From positions 1,116,001 to 1,180,000 of the forward strand of contig JAGMWG010000018.1 of the NCBI GenBank assembly GCA_020744225.1: a stretch of DNA of 64,000 nucleotides, written 5' to 3'. Below are positions 1 to 11,218 of the stretch, piece by piece. Below the pieces are notes generated by a model. The model was not told where the DNA came from and did no database searches. It was given only the letters and a program-made list of their open reading frames with translations. Within the stretch, counting starts at the first letter, position 1. Each line of letters begins with the position of its first letter. The position numbers were made by a program, and so were the translations under genes. The DNA is from Paraphoma chrysanthemicola. Lineage: Eukaryota; Ascomycota; Dothideomycetes; Pleosporales; Phaeosphaeriaceae.

Positions 1-1836
1 GCGAATCGTGCTAAGACCAAAAGCTCAGCAATCAGATTAAATAGTGTCCAAACCATTGAATTTACTTGCTTATCAACTGCTCGTATGCTGTATGTGAAGT
101 TGCTGGTATGCAAGCGTGATGCGCTCTGTTTCAGTGGGGAAGCACAGCGTGTGTAAGGAATACCGGTGCTATATTTAGCAGAGTATCTCTGCCTTGCCTA
201 TAAGCTAGACGAGCATGATTCTTTTCTCATTTGGACGGGATATCAGAACGTACTTCTTCTCCCTCTCTGTAATGCCTTCGACATGCGTCTCGCCAGCTTT
301 GAGAACGCCAATTTCACTTTCTAAGCATCAGACCCCTAGTCTCCTCCAGTATTCGAATTAGCCGGCTCGCGCCAATACTGATCCACCAAATTGGCGCTTC
401 AGATCGTGTGCTCCCCAAAGCCCAGGTATCATTTGCACTTCGATTAGCATTACGAAGTTCCCACGGCGTGGTAGTAGCGGCATTGTGTTAAGGCCCGGGA
501 TGGCAGGGTAGTAAGTTACTTCAGAAACCAATATTGACCTTGACCCGATGCAATGGATACTTTGATACCTAGAAACCGGAGCGTAATTCGGGCCTCGACG
601 TTCGTCGGAATCAGCCAAGTACTTTGAGTGTCACTTTCAATTCATTGAATTCTAGGAGCCCAGTGGGCAGGAAGTATGAAGACGGGTATAGCAATCAATG
701 CAAAGCTGCAGGACTGAGCGATGTATTAATGCTTCAAGGGGCTGCGCGCTAGATGCTCAGCACTCACAAATTCACAAACTCTTTCGGCGTAGCATATTAG
801 AGTGTATTTGGTCGAAGTGGTAGATTGGAATTGTGGATCACGAGCATGTTGGAGCTGCTGAGATGCCCGACTTTCTCACAACTATAGTATGAGTTGAATC
901 CCGACCATATGGAGGTTAGGAATCAGGAACTGGGTAAGCGCATTAAAAACAGCTATGTATCATTCAACTCAAGGCTATCGTGGTGGAGACATACATGATT
1001 GAAAGAAAGAGAGGTTCTGGATATCGAGCACTGAATGAAAATTATGCCAATATCACCTACCACCTAGTTGCCCCTTCGTATTTGGACCCTTGCGAAAACA
1101 ATCTGACCCGCGTACAGAAAGTGGGCCCGTTTCGCGGTGCGCTTGCCATCTCTGGACTAGGATAGGTTGCGACGACCCAATCTGGCGCCGATTGTGCTAA
1201 TCGCACCATCATTTTAAAAGTATCCGCCATATACGCCAGTTGTTCCTGCCATACATTGGATGCTTTGCCCTTAAGTCTTCCTGGATTTGATGGTTGGACT
1301 AACATGGACGGGAATTGCAGACCCTCCCAATCCTTCAGTATGCGTGGGTGCGGGCGAACCATTACCGCGGAAACCGCATTTCGACATATGCCAAATCCGC
1401 GAACAGCGATTCTTAGTCGAATTTTGATAGTAGTCAAGTCTGATATGAGGTTTCAAGCAGGCCTTGAATCAACAGCAAGGCTTCGCCATGTAAGCACAAT
1501 GCCATACTGAACTTAATCGTCTCGGATTGTCCATCACTTGTTGCGTATGATATCGACGTTCGTTCTTTCATCCGGCTCTCACAAGAAGCCAAGCCTCGCA
1601 CCTCAAACTAAGAGATATCCATTGTCGGTCGAGGTTACCTGACATGACTAGCATCTGGCTGACATAGGCGGTGGAGCGGAGGACGTGGGCTTCTGGCTCA
1701 AGCGAGCAAAAACCCATGTCGTTGCATGCGCTCGCCCCCCCAAATTGGTTAAATCCGCGACCCGTTATGAAATCTGGGAACTTCATTCCTGTTCTCTCGT
1801 TTGCAACTCATTTGCCCTGGCCTATCGATCCTTGAG
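1..1836. other. gene-poor left edge
   Basis: No gene can be supported here. The longest open stretch is on the minus strand at about 1057-1437 (126 codons). It has no recognisable motif, and overlapping open frames lie on both strands, so it is more likely chance or a relic. The last few hundred bases should hold the promoter and leader of the tyrosinase gene. Confidence 0.5.
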
Positions 1837-3354
1837 ATGCGTTTCCTCGTTCTTTCGACCCAGCTCCTGGCGGCAATCAACACGGCTTGCTGTGCAACGC
1901 TGCAGCAACGAGATTTGCTTCAAGACCTGCAAAACCAAGCCATTGAAGCCTTGAAAGCAGCGGAGTCGAATGGCACGCTCGACAGGCGGTCATGTGGTAT
2001 CGCAAACGCTAGTGTCCGTAGGGATTGGCAAGTTTACGTTCAGCTCTTGGAGCCGAGATCGAGGTCTAACATCTACGCAAGGAACTCCATGGGTCCAAGC
2101 GAGCGAAAGGCATATATCAAGGCTGTACAATGTATGATCACTTCGCCTTCAAAGTCGGATCCGGTAAAGGTGCCAGGGGCAAAGACGCGCTATGATGACT
2201 TCGTTGCGCAACACATCAACCAGACCCTCACAATACACGGGACTGGCAATTTCTTGAGCTGGCATAGATACTTCGTCTTCGGATACGAAAAGGCCCTGCG
2301 CGAAGAATGCGGGTATACGGGCTACCAGCCTTACTGGAATTGGTTTGCGTACCAAGAAAGCCTGGCCAAGTCTCCAATCTTCGATGGCTCTCCAACAAGC
2401 ATGGGCGGCGATGGCGCCTTCGTCAAGCATAACGGAAGTGTTGGCGGCGGCGGACGCATCTTCCTTCCATCAGGCGAAGGTGGTGGTTGCATCAAATCTG
2501 GTATGTTGAGCACACATTCTGCACATTGACTTCCATCATCTACCACATCTCCCTTGCGTGTGATGTTTCTTTGGTGTGAAAAGAAGCTGTGTTCAAAAGA
2601 TGATGAGCTCCAATTGACAGCCTGGACGTAGAAGTCTGGAGGTTGTCAGTACGTACTGAAGTTGTAGACGCGCACGAGGGTCTGCGAAAATGTCCAGTCA
2701 GAGTCGAAGATGAGCAGTACTGATCGCATCGGAGACATGTGCTAATCTCGGACGTCAGGCCCTTTCGAGAATCTGCAGATCAATCTGGGACCAGTCTCCC
2801 CGACCATGGCAGGCGAGACCAGAGTTACGGAGAGACTTGCGTACAATCCTAGATGCGCGAAACGTGATCTAGTAGGTACATGATAGGTTTAGCAGTCTAA
2901 GAGAGCACTAACATTACTCTAGACAACATTCGCGTCATCCACATGGCTCACTGTCGAGAATCTCTATAATTTGACCCTCGGAACCGCCTCTGAGAACATC
3001 GAAACATTCCAAAACGAATTCCAGGGTCGTTTTGCGGACGGATTCCTCGGTCTCCACGCTGCAGGACACTTTGCCTTGGGCGGAGATGCTGGTGATCTCT
3101 ATAGCAGTCCCAATGATCCAGTGTTCTTCCTACATCATGCCATGGTGGATCGAGTATGGTGGATTTGGCAGGCGCTGCATCTTGACCAGGCAAAGACAGT
3201 GGCCGGGGGAACTACGCTTTTGAACAGCGCATCGAGCCCGAAGGCCACCTTAAAAGATCTGATCCAGATGAATTACCTGGATCTTCCCGATGTCAAGATC
3301 GAGGAGGTACTTTCGACGCTTGGTGGCGAGCCATTGTGCTACATCTACTTGTAA
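1837..3354 (+). CDS. secreted tyrosinase (type 3 copper monooxygenase)
   Basis: Three exons, 1837..2500, 2759..2871 and 2923..3354, give 402 aa. The frame stays open only across GT..AG introns (donors GTATGT and GTAGGT; acceptors GTCAG and CTCTAG). The ATG at 1837 was chosen because it begins a hydrophobic leader (MRFLVLSTQLLAA) that looks like a signal peptide. CuA has His126, His134 and His143 around HGTGNFLSWHRYF. CuB has His304 and His308 in GLHAAGHF and His331 in NDPVFFLHHAMVDR. The protein ends about 70 residues after CuB, so it lacks the long C-terminal lid of latent tyrosinases. Known of the family: o-hydroxylation of monophenols and oxidation to quinones. The natural substrate, and any role in pigment or secondary metabolism, is inference. 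Intron 1 (258 bp) is longer than most introns here. No pigment-cluster partner is visible nearby. Confidence 0.88.
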
Positions 3355-3703
3355 TCCACATCACCATGCGCGTCCGCTATAACCTTTTACTATCAATACT
3401 CGCTGCGTGCCTTTGATGCGGCGAAAATGTCCTCGCACGTCGGAGGAATTCGATCGGACACTGCTGCAGTGACCAGGGCATTTTAGGTGCTCTATTAAGC
3501 GTGCACCGATGCGCTGAAATGAACGAATGCTCTCTGTAGTAGAATTTCGCACACGAGGTAGTGTCAAAACTCATAGATCAAGCGCACAGAAATGACGCAA
3601 GCACACATCATTGTTATCATCCCGAACAATTTGAGGAGCATGAAAAGCACGAAGTCACGCTCGACCATCACGTTGACCCAGTCTTCCCAATCCAACCCCA
3701 AGC
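3355..3703. other. intergenic, tyrosinase 3' flank
   Basis: No supported gene. Two overlapping minus-strand open frames (about 65-68 codons) have no recognisable content. This should contain the tyrosinase 3' end. Confidence 0.45.
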
Positions 3704-4006
3704 CTAAGCACCAGTAATGATATCCACCACGCCCGTCAACGCGCTCCCATCCAAAGGTCCATCATACCCCTCGCCAGTCGCTGTACACCCCGGTACAAGC
3801 GCACACAATGTCGTCCCCAACCCCTCCCTCATGAAATTACCTCCGACTAACTCCAGCCCGCCCTCTGCAACATACGCCTGCAAGTCAAAGGGCGCACGAA
3901 CTACATCCTCAATCAGGTTTAATTCCCATTTCTTCTTCGCCGCTTCACAATGCACTTTCCCATGATCAGCCTCGATCGCGTACCTTGGCGAGTTGACGAT
4001 CTCCAT
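3704..4006 (-). CDS. small hypothetical protein
   Basis: An open frame from the ATG at 4006 to the stop at 3704 gives 100 aa. The frame extends upstream only with a GTG codon, so 4006 is the first usable ATG unless an upstream exon exists. The middle is acidic and amphipathic (AEADHGK-like, then EGGLELVGGNFMREGLG), followed by a Cys pair in TTLCALVPGCTATG. No signal peptide starts at this ATG; the hydrophobic run MIGQLLILAIYL lies just upstream in the same frame and could belong to a spliced upstream exon. I do not recognise the family. The even residue composition is more protein-like than neighbouring shadow frames, but existence is uncertain. Confidence 0.33.
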   Translation of the reverse strand: MEIVNSPRYAIEADHGKVHCEAAKKKWELNLIEDVVRAPFDLQAYVAEGGLELVGGNFMREGLGTTLCALVPGCTATGEGYDGPLDGSALTGVVDIITGA

Positions 4007-4544
4007 GATGCAGCGTAGATATATGGCCAAGATGAGTAGTTGGCCTATCACGATGTGATGCTTTCCGGAGATAATGATAGTTCAGACTATGTTTGTATGA
4101 TGATCGACCACGACTAATAGTGATGGCTTGGCGGCATGCTACACCTGTGATGTCATATCCTAATTTCTGTTGTGCATGAATAACTATGGCTTAGATGGAC
4201 TTTTCAGGAGGGGTAAATACATTTGGCCGCGTGCTTTTGCTATTTGGCTGGTCTTCTAGAAGCATAGCATAGTGCAGCACCTGAAAGTTTCCAACCTACT
4301 CAGGGTACTTAATCTTCAGTTAGCACTATACGGTTGGTTGTAGATGACGCAGACGCACGGCTGAACAGCAAAAGCGCAAGGCCGAGTATGATTGGTTTGA
4401 ATCGAAATGCAGAGTATACTGATTTGAATTAAGTATGTACAGTTTAGTTTGAAGTATTTCATAGTTTGGAGAAACATCGAGCGCCAACACTCCGTCGACT
4501 CCTTTTGAATGACAACGATCACTTAAAAAGAACACTAGAGAACT
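4007..4544. other. intergenic, AT-rich
   Basis: AT-rich DNA with no supported gene. It should hold the 3' end of the large minus-strand gene that stops at 4545. Confidence 0.45.
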
Positions 4545-6713
4545 TCAGTATCCAAATAGACCACCGTGTCCCCCTCGTCTCGCTGGTGGATACCTTACGT
4601 CCCACTCGTCCTCATCGAGGATGCCTGTGTCCCTGCGACCCGGCTGTCGCCTCAAAGGAGCACGGTGCTGACTCTCCATCTTCAAGCGCTCAAGCACTGC
4701 ACTAGCAAGCTCATCCACCTCAGCGGAACGATCTGGTTGATAGTGTGCCTGTTGTTGGTAACCATACTCTGGCTGGTGTTTCTCTGGATAGCCGTACTGC
4801 TGCTGTGTGTTGGCGCGTTGAAGACGTGGTGTTGCTGGTGTAAAAGGATTGGCAAATCCTTGCGTTGTGTTGTTGCGATGAGGAAGCGGTCGACTGGCAG
4901 AAAAAGGCTCAGTGTAAGGATCCGTTCCACGTGGTGGCGCCACACGTGGATAGTCATCGGCACGTGTGGTCCTGGAGGAATGTCGACGATCAACATTGTC
5001 AAAACGGCGTGGGGAGGTGGAGTACCGCGGCTGGTGGAAATTTGAATGCGTGCGATCATGACCACGAGAGCGAACGTGCGCATCAAAAATGCCATCATCT
5101 GCGGTATGTGCAGACGATGTCCCGAAAGAGGCCGTGTCACTGCCGCGATCCCAGGATTGCCACGAGTCACCCGAGTTGCCACGGGACATCGGGTGCGACA
5201 TGTTCATCCTATCGAGCTTCTGCTTATTGTATAGCTTCGTTGGAGACCTGCTACCACTATGGTGTCGCCTGTGTGACTTTCCGTGGCGATGGGCTCGTTC
5301 ATCCTCGCTGCTATTGTTGCCAGGCATAAAGATGTTGATTGGAGGCAGCTTCGGCGATGTGTGCCCGGACGAAGTCGCGCTGTGTCTGCCCCTGGGCGGC
5401 GAATCAATCAAATCAGAGTCTCTACGTCTCCTCGATGAGCGAGGCCGGCTCTGAGATCGGGATCGATCCCTACCAGAAGCACGATGTTGGCTTACGCTCC
5501 TACTGCGGAGGATGCCACTACGACTTGTTCCATGTTTTCGAGAATGCTTCTTCCGCGAAGAATGCTTCGAATGCTTCTCTCGTGAATCGACAAGACCATA
5601 ACCTCCGCCGACGTTGCGCACCCGGATTGGATCGGAGCTGGAGTTGCCGCTGGAGCTACCAGACTCGGACTCCCATTCACTACTGCCTGACTCTGAAGAA
5701 GAGTCATCACGGTGGCCCTTGTTGTGCTTCGACTTCTTACCATCCATATAGCGGGAATCAAGGACTTCGATAGGAGGCTGCCCTCGTCTTGCATGCATGG
5801 GAGCCGTCCCTGGATAGGCACCTGGCATCATGCCACCATGCGCACCGTGAGATGCATGAGGCGGTAGATGACCACTGCCACCGGGAGGTGGTGGTGGTGG
5901 TGGAGGCGCGCCTCCGTGACCTCCAAAACCGCCCGGTGGAGGAGGTGGAGGAGGCGGTGCGCCACCACCATGCATGTGACCTTGACCACCAGCAGGAGGT
6001 GCAGGGCGTTGCTCGAAGTGCTGCCCCTGTCCCATGCCTTGCCCTTGCTGGACGGGCTTCGGCTGCTGACCCATGTGCATTCCCATGTTATTTGGCTGTC
6101 CGTTCATTTGTTGGCCCTGGCCCAATCCGTTCTGCTTCATGCCCTTATGCATGTCTTGTACATTGCTGCCATTGCCGAAGGCGCCAGCTGCAGATTTCAT
6201 CATTTGCGGGTCCTGGATGCCAGATGGCTCAGGTTTCAGGATGACCTGAACCCTCTTCAGTTGTCTTTGACGGCGATTCTCACGCCATGAAATCTCAACA
6301 GCGGCAATTGTGTATTTGAGAGTGCGGTTGCGTTTCCAGAGCACTTCGTTCTGGTCCTCGACGAGGTCATTGATCACGGCACGGCAATTTGCTGATGGTA
6401 TCTCATCGAGGGCCTTGGTCACAGGGACTTTGCTACGTCGGAACTTGGTGAGCTTGTCTTCTAACTCCTCGACAGCAACATGCTGCTCCTTTGGCTTGAC
6501 GTCTATCCAGCTCTCATCATTCTTGGCCTTTTCCAGCATGAAGAGTGCTAGTTGGGGATTGAAGTTCACGTAGAGATTCTGTGTCTGCTGTTGTCCTTGA
6601 GTTCCTTTTTGTTGGCCACCAGGTGTCTGCCGTTGTTGGCCAACGTTCTGTGTCTGCTGAGGCATCTGCTGCTGGAATCCTGCTTGTGGTCCGGCTCCCA
6701 TTTGAGGATTCAT
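4545..6713 (-). CDS. large disordered Pro/Gly- and RS-rich protein
   Basis: A single uninterrupted frame of 722 aa from the ATG at 6713. The N-terminus (about 1-45) is Gln/Gly-rich. Residues about 46-165 form the only globular-looking part, with charged helical stretches (NPQLALFMLEKAKNDESW; EELEDKLTKFRRSKVPVTKA; WRENRRQRQLKRVQV). A Gln/Gly/Met linker follows, then two runs of eight prolines separated by GGFGGHGGA, then a long Ser/Arg/His-rich segment with SR and RS dipeptides. The C-terminus is acidic then glycine-rich (DEDEWDVRYPP...GGHGGLFGY). Poly-proline runs next to Gly/Phe can bind profilin, SH3 or WW domains, and SR-rich tails are common in RNA-processing factors. Both are family-level hints, not evidence of function. 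I do not recognise a named orthologue. No intron is needed. Confidence 0.72.
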   Translation of the reverse strand: MNPQMGAGPQAGFQQQMPQQTQNVGQQRQTPGGQQKGTQGQQQTQNLYVNFNPQLALFMLEKAKNDESWIDVKPKEQHVAVEELEDKLTKFRRSKVPVTKALDEIPSANCRAVINDLVEDQNEVLWKRNRTLKYTIAAVEISWRENRRQRQLKRVQVILKPEPSGIQDPQMMKSAAGAFGNGSNVQDMHKGMKQNGLGQGQQMNGQPNNMGMHMGQQPKPVQQGQGMGQGQHFEQRPAPPAGGQGHMHGGGAPPPPPPPPGGFGGHGGAPPPPPPPPGGSGHLPPHASHGAHGGMMPGAYPGTAPMHARRGQPPIEVLDSRYMDGKKSKHNKGHRDDSSSESGSSEWESESGSSSGNSSSDPIRVRNVGGGYGLVDSREKHSKHSSRKKHSRKHGTSRSGILRSRSVSQHRASGRDRSRSQSRPRSSRRRRDSDLIDSPPRGRHSATSSGHTSPKLPPINIFMPGNNSSEDERAHRHGKSHRRHHSGSRSPTKLYNKQKLDRMNMSHPMSRGNSGDSWQSWDRGSDTASFGTSSAHTADDGIFDAHVRSRGHDRTHSNFHQPRYSTSPRRFDNVDRRHSSRTTRADDYPRVAPPRGTDPYTEPFSASRPLPHRNNTTQGFANPFTPATPRLQRANTQQQYGYPEKHQPEYGYQQQAHYQPDRSAEVDELASAVLERLKMESQHRAPLRRQPGRRDTGILDEDEWDVRYPPARRGGHGGLFGY

Positions 6714-7387
6714 CTTGACGGTGAGAGCTTTGAGAGAAGATGGGTATGGTTGCCTTATACACTGTGATCACGTAGAACTAAAGTGTGAAATGAGGCGAAG
6801 GGTGTAGCACCAAGCGATGGATGATGGAAGTGATTGACAGGTCGGCTGATGAATGTGAGGCAGATTTGAGGGGAGGACGTCGAGGCAGATATACCTGAAC
6901 TCTTCGATGCTCGTCCCACCATAATAAAAGCTCTATCCGCGCCCTCCGCCCACGACAATGGTGGCACCTTGGGTCTGCATCTCGGGACCGATGCCCCTCG
7001 CGAACTTTGACTGCCGCGTCCTCGCATGTAACGCAACACCATCCGAGACGAAGCTCGATTGGGTACGCATCAGGGCGCTCGCGCGCGCCTCATCTAGAGA
7101 TTGGTATTCAAATCCTGACCGGATAGCGCCACCAGGCTGTGAAGGACGCGCCTTGGAAGCAGGCAAACTAGTGTCGTGTTGCGCGAACCAGGACGGCGGC
7201 GTTCTTGACACATGTGAAGGAGCCTCCAATGCTTCTCACCGGTGCAATGATAAGTGGTCGATAGGCACAGTCAAGCGGATTGGCATGCATATGGAGGACT
7301 CATATGAGTTGCCGGTCCTTCCATACAGCCTGGTGGCATTCGTGTTTGGTCCGGTGCTGTCGCGCATGACTGCAGCTGGACATACCC

Positions 7388-7423
7388 GCGCGATCCTACG
7401 CGCGATCCTACGCGCGATCATAC
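7388..7423. repeat. 12-bp tandem repeat, three units
   Basis: Unit GCGCGATCCTAC occurs at 7388-7399 and 7400-7411, followed by GCGCGATCATAC (one mismatch) at 7412-7423. It lies in noncoding DNA with no gene near enough to assign a role. Replication slippage is the simplest origin. Confidence 0.9.
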
Positions 7424-9426
7424 TGTGCGACATTATAGTATGGTAACCCTGCCCAAGCGCTGAGCATGTTGAGTGCGCAAAAGGTAATGTCAACGTTCAG
7501 CGTAAACACAGGGTCGGGCGAGCAGGCGCCTCGACCCCTCTTTGCCCTGTGCACGCAACTTCCAAGAAGTAAGCAATCAAGCAGAACGACACTTCCACCA
7601 AACTTATTCCAGATCATCCATGGGATAATTCGTAATATGGGCGTCTCACAATCGTGGCGTACGCTGCATTAGCAGTTATGCGTCTGACCACCTAGCTGTC
7701 CCGTTTGCCCTGTTCGCCGGATGGCTCACCCCACCAACAGCCGAAGGACGAGCTGCAGTCTCAGGGCGGCTCGTTACCCAGAAGGGCACCTGTCGCACAG
7801 TATGTAGTCTTGTGCCTAAGATGTTTGGTACCTCAAAGCTGGTCCTTTCGCTTGCGTGTCCCTCAGATGCCAACGCACATCTACTCAGCCACGCCCTGGT
7901 TTCGCGTCTGATACATGCCAGTGATGCTCGAGGACCTCTCCCACGTGCTCCGAGACTGCTCTGGTAGACCATCGACCTGCGACATAGCGCCAACGTGCTG
8001 TACTGCGGCTCTCATACAGCAGTTCGCAGTTTGCAGCGTGGATCCACCATCGACCCGCATCTGCACGGCCGACTGCAGCCTGCATCGCCGAACGAGTCTA
8101 CAAGCTCTTCTTATGCACGTCGTAGCGTCGACCAATATCTGATGACGTATTGAGCCAATGGCCAGTATACTGGAAGGCTGCTGTCCACTATCAAACACGA
8201 GGGCACGGGAAACTCCACACCGGATGGTGGCTGCATGATGGTGCATGAAGTCTGTCTTATGACAGCGCTGCCTCTCAGCCTTATCGCTTCCATTCGTCAA
8301 TCGGCCCGCACCATGCTAAATCTTTAGTCATGACTGGAGGACCCAAATAAACTCGCGCGGATTGGTAAGAATTTCTAGATGTAATGTCTCACTCTGATGT
8401 CGTCTTAGAGGACGTGCCCTACCGGACGGGGCGAGCCGCCCTGACTCCACTGTCGTTCGTAAAGTTCTCCACCTTCAAGCCTATCTTTCAGCTGGACGCA
8501 CTAGCTGTCACTCAGCTTCAGACAGAAAATCATCTGACCAAAGAAGAAATGTTTCAGACCCAGTCCTCTCCCTCGGGTGAAACTGCAACCCAGGGTCACT
8601 CCAACACGCTCTCACGACAGACCGATTTGGAAGAAATGATCTTTGGGACTTATAAAACTGATAATGATTCTGAGATGTGCTCTTTGCCTGCATCTATCAA
8701 AGCAGCTATCAATTGCACCATACCACGTCTCCCCGGCTGTGTACGCAAAAAGTCGCCTCTAGAACCCTAACGATAATTCGTACTATCCGTCCTTACGAGC
8801 TACCCCGGAACTTACTACAAAAAGTACCGGCTACATCCCTGTTCACCCCGCAGCAATCCACCGGCTTGCTAGTCCTACCTTCACCGGCCACAGACGATCC
8901 TACTCTGCTCGAGTCTAGGCGACCATCACGAACTCAAACAAAAGCAAGTCTGAGACGATCAAAGCGCGAACGCTTATCTCTAGCACCGGAAGTGTAATCG
9001 CGAAGCGGATCAACACTCCGTTCAGTGTCGATCAGTGAGCAAGTCCTGTGCCATTATTCAGCAGAGCCGCACCCTGTTCTTGTGACTGCACCGGCGTCCT
9101 TTGCCGCGGACGAGGATCAAGGCCGAAGGACCGTAAGTGTGCGAGTCCTCCAGAGCAGAGCCGCACGTCAGACTTCGCAATCGTCAGCTGATGGAGCACA
9201 TCGATGCCCTTTTTGTCACAATAATGAATCTATTATGCGTACAGTTGCAGTCATTCTTTCACCGATGTCGAATACACCCCTTCCCCCAGCAAAATCACTC
9301 CTTCCCATCGTTTCCGCACCTCTCATCTTCCCCATTGAACGCCACGCCTTTTACCTACACCATGGATATGTCATCTCTCACATCCCTGCACAGCCACTGG
9401 CGTAACCAACCCCACAGCGGAGAAGT

Positions 9427-9681
9427 ACAGCCTCGTGTGCTTGCTACACGCTTCGGAAATTCACTCACACCTGCCCGCTCTAACTCAACAAGCACAGCCT
9501 CGTGTATCGTGACACACCCACATGTCGAAGCCCAGAAACCTCCAGCACATAATCGTGCACACAAACATGCACAGCCTCACGCAACACAAACAACCAAGCA
9601 CTCTCCAAGCGAAGTGATACACTGTACAACGACCAACTGTCCAGCCCCATCTAGCTTCATACAAACAGGCACAGCCTCGTG
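9427..9681. repeat. dispersed ACAGCCTCGTG repeats
   Basis: ACAGCCTCGTG occurs at 9427-9437, 9494-9504 and 9671-9681, with a variant ACAGCCTCAC at 9571-9580. The copies are direct and spaced 67, 77 and 100 bp apart. The surrounding DNA is CA-rich and noncoding as far as can be told. Confidence 0.7.
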
Positions 9682-10359
9682 AGACTTGACCCGGAGCAAA
9701 CTACTCACCACTTGCCCCTTTCTTCCTCTTGGGTGTGCAAGCGCTCCAGCAACGTCTTGACCATTTTCATCGCCCCAGTCCTTTCCCACAACAGACATGC
9801 TTTCCAGGCCTACCCCAAACCAAACGAAACAACACACCCTCGTAAAATGTACATGGTCGGACCCCTTCTCACATGCATCACAAACTTGCACCTCAGCCTT
9901 ACCTATCCCCCATACCCGCCTACTTTCCTTCCAAAAGTCAAATACTCTCATGATGTGACGAGGTACATACCTTCCCAACCTACTTATCCCCAATTCCATT
10001 AATCCCGCTGCCATGCTTTGACAATCTTGATCACATGTACTTCTGACCCGTTTCTTTGTCGCGTGTTGAAAACATTGTACTTGGGTGTTATATACAAATC
10101 CCACGAGTACAGATGAGCTTCTGAAGATGAGGGAAAAGAGGGGATGGGGGATGTGTGATGCTGGCTGTGAGTGGGATGGGAATATGTATAATTTTACTAG
10201 AACATATTGGTGGCATAAGACTGATCGTAAAGGCGAGAAGGTATATAGAAAGTGGAGGATTAAGTCTTGAATGGGAAGAAGGTGATTTCGCTTGTTAGGA
10301 TCAAACGAATCAACGAGACATGTAAATTCGTGTATACTTTGCTTCATAGTATTGGCCAT
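9577..10359 (-). other. 260-codon open frame, coding status doubtful
   Basis: An ATG-initiated frame of 260 codons. The translation is Cys-, Trp- and Val-rich with no recognisable domain, and it contains a run of basic and hydrophobic segments typical of random translation. The opposite strand is CA/CT-rich, which suppresses stop codons on this strand. It is recorded because its length is unusual for noncoding DNA, not because a function is seen. Confidence 0.2.
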
Positions 10360-11218
10360 TTAATGGCAAATCGTGTGATAATCTTTTTATTGTGTCCTAT
10401 TTCCCCCACTATACACACGAATGGGGTTGAAAGTAGGGAATTGAGTCATGTCTGTGCCTTTGATCTAATGAAATAATCCAGCTCTGCTAATCTACTTCGT
10501 AGAGCAGCACTTGACGTCAAAACATGTCATATGCGTACATGTCTACTTACGGTTCTTCGCAGGGAGGAGAATGCGACGTCAGAAGTTATAAGCAGTCACC
10601 ACATCACATCACAGTCATAATGCGAAACACAACATGGTCTTTAACCAATTCCATTCATTCACCATCTTCTCCTCCCCCTTTCTACACCCTCCAACTCATC
10701 TCCTCCCTCTCTCACTCATCTCATCTCATGTATATACACCCACCAGCGCCGCACTCATCTTCATATTATAAATTACCACTCGCTGTAAATTCCCATCAAG
10801 TTTGCCCCGCAACAGGACATTCAGAAGAAAAGGTCTAGCCTCGTTGGAAAAGCCCACAAGCCATCATCCCGAATTGGGGAACAAAATAATCCTCACACAA
10901 ACGTTGCGGAGGTTAAGCAAGAAGTATAAAATGGGTTTGGAAAAAAGGTGTGGTACAGCGAGGGTATTGAAGAGTGTTAATCGTACAAAACAGATGAAAG
11001 GAGATGCAAAAAATGCCCGTGCTCCGGAAATGCTAGGAAAGGCCGTGTCCATGGACGTGGTGTAGGCGTGGTACAGGGTGGTGTGGTGTCGAAGATCTGA
11101 GACAGTAGGGCGCAGGGCACACATTGTGCCATAGGTGAGGCTGACAGCACACCCTCACAACCCAGGCCCCAGGGCGTCGACCGCCTCACTTCCAGCACCG
11201 TCCCGTCACGTGCTGCGC

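Larger units (their letters stand above)
6714..11218. other. 4.5-kb stretch without a supported gene
   Basis: The first few hundred bases should be the promoter of the gene starting at 6713. Beyond that there is a 12-bp tandem repeat (7388-7423), scattered plus-strand frames at 8384-9405 of 106-128 codons without motifs, four dispersed copies of ACAGCCTC (9427-9681), a minus-strand frame of 260 codons (9577-10359) and a C/T-rich tract near 10640-10740. The last part is the 3' flank of LCB2. None of the frames has a domain or convincing splice sites. Confidence 0.45.
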
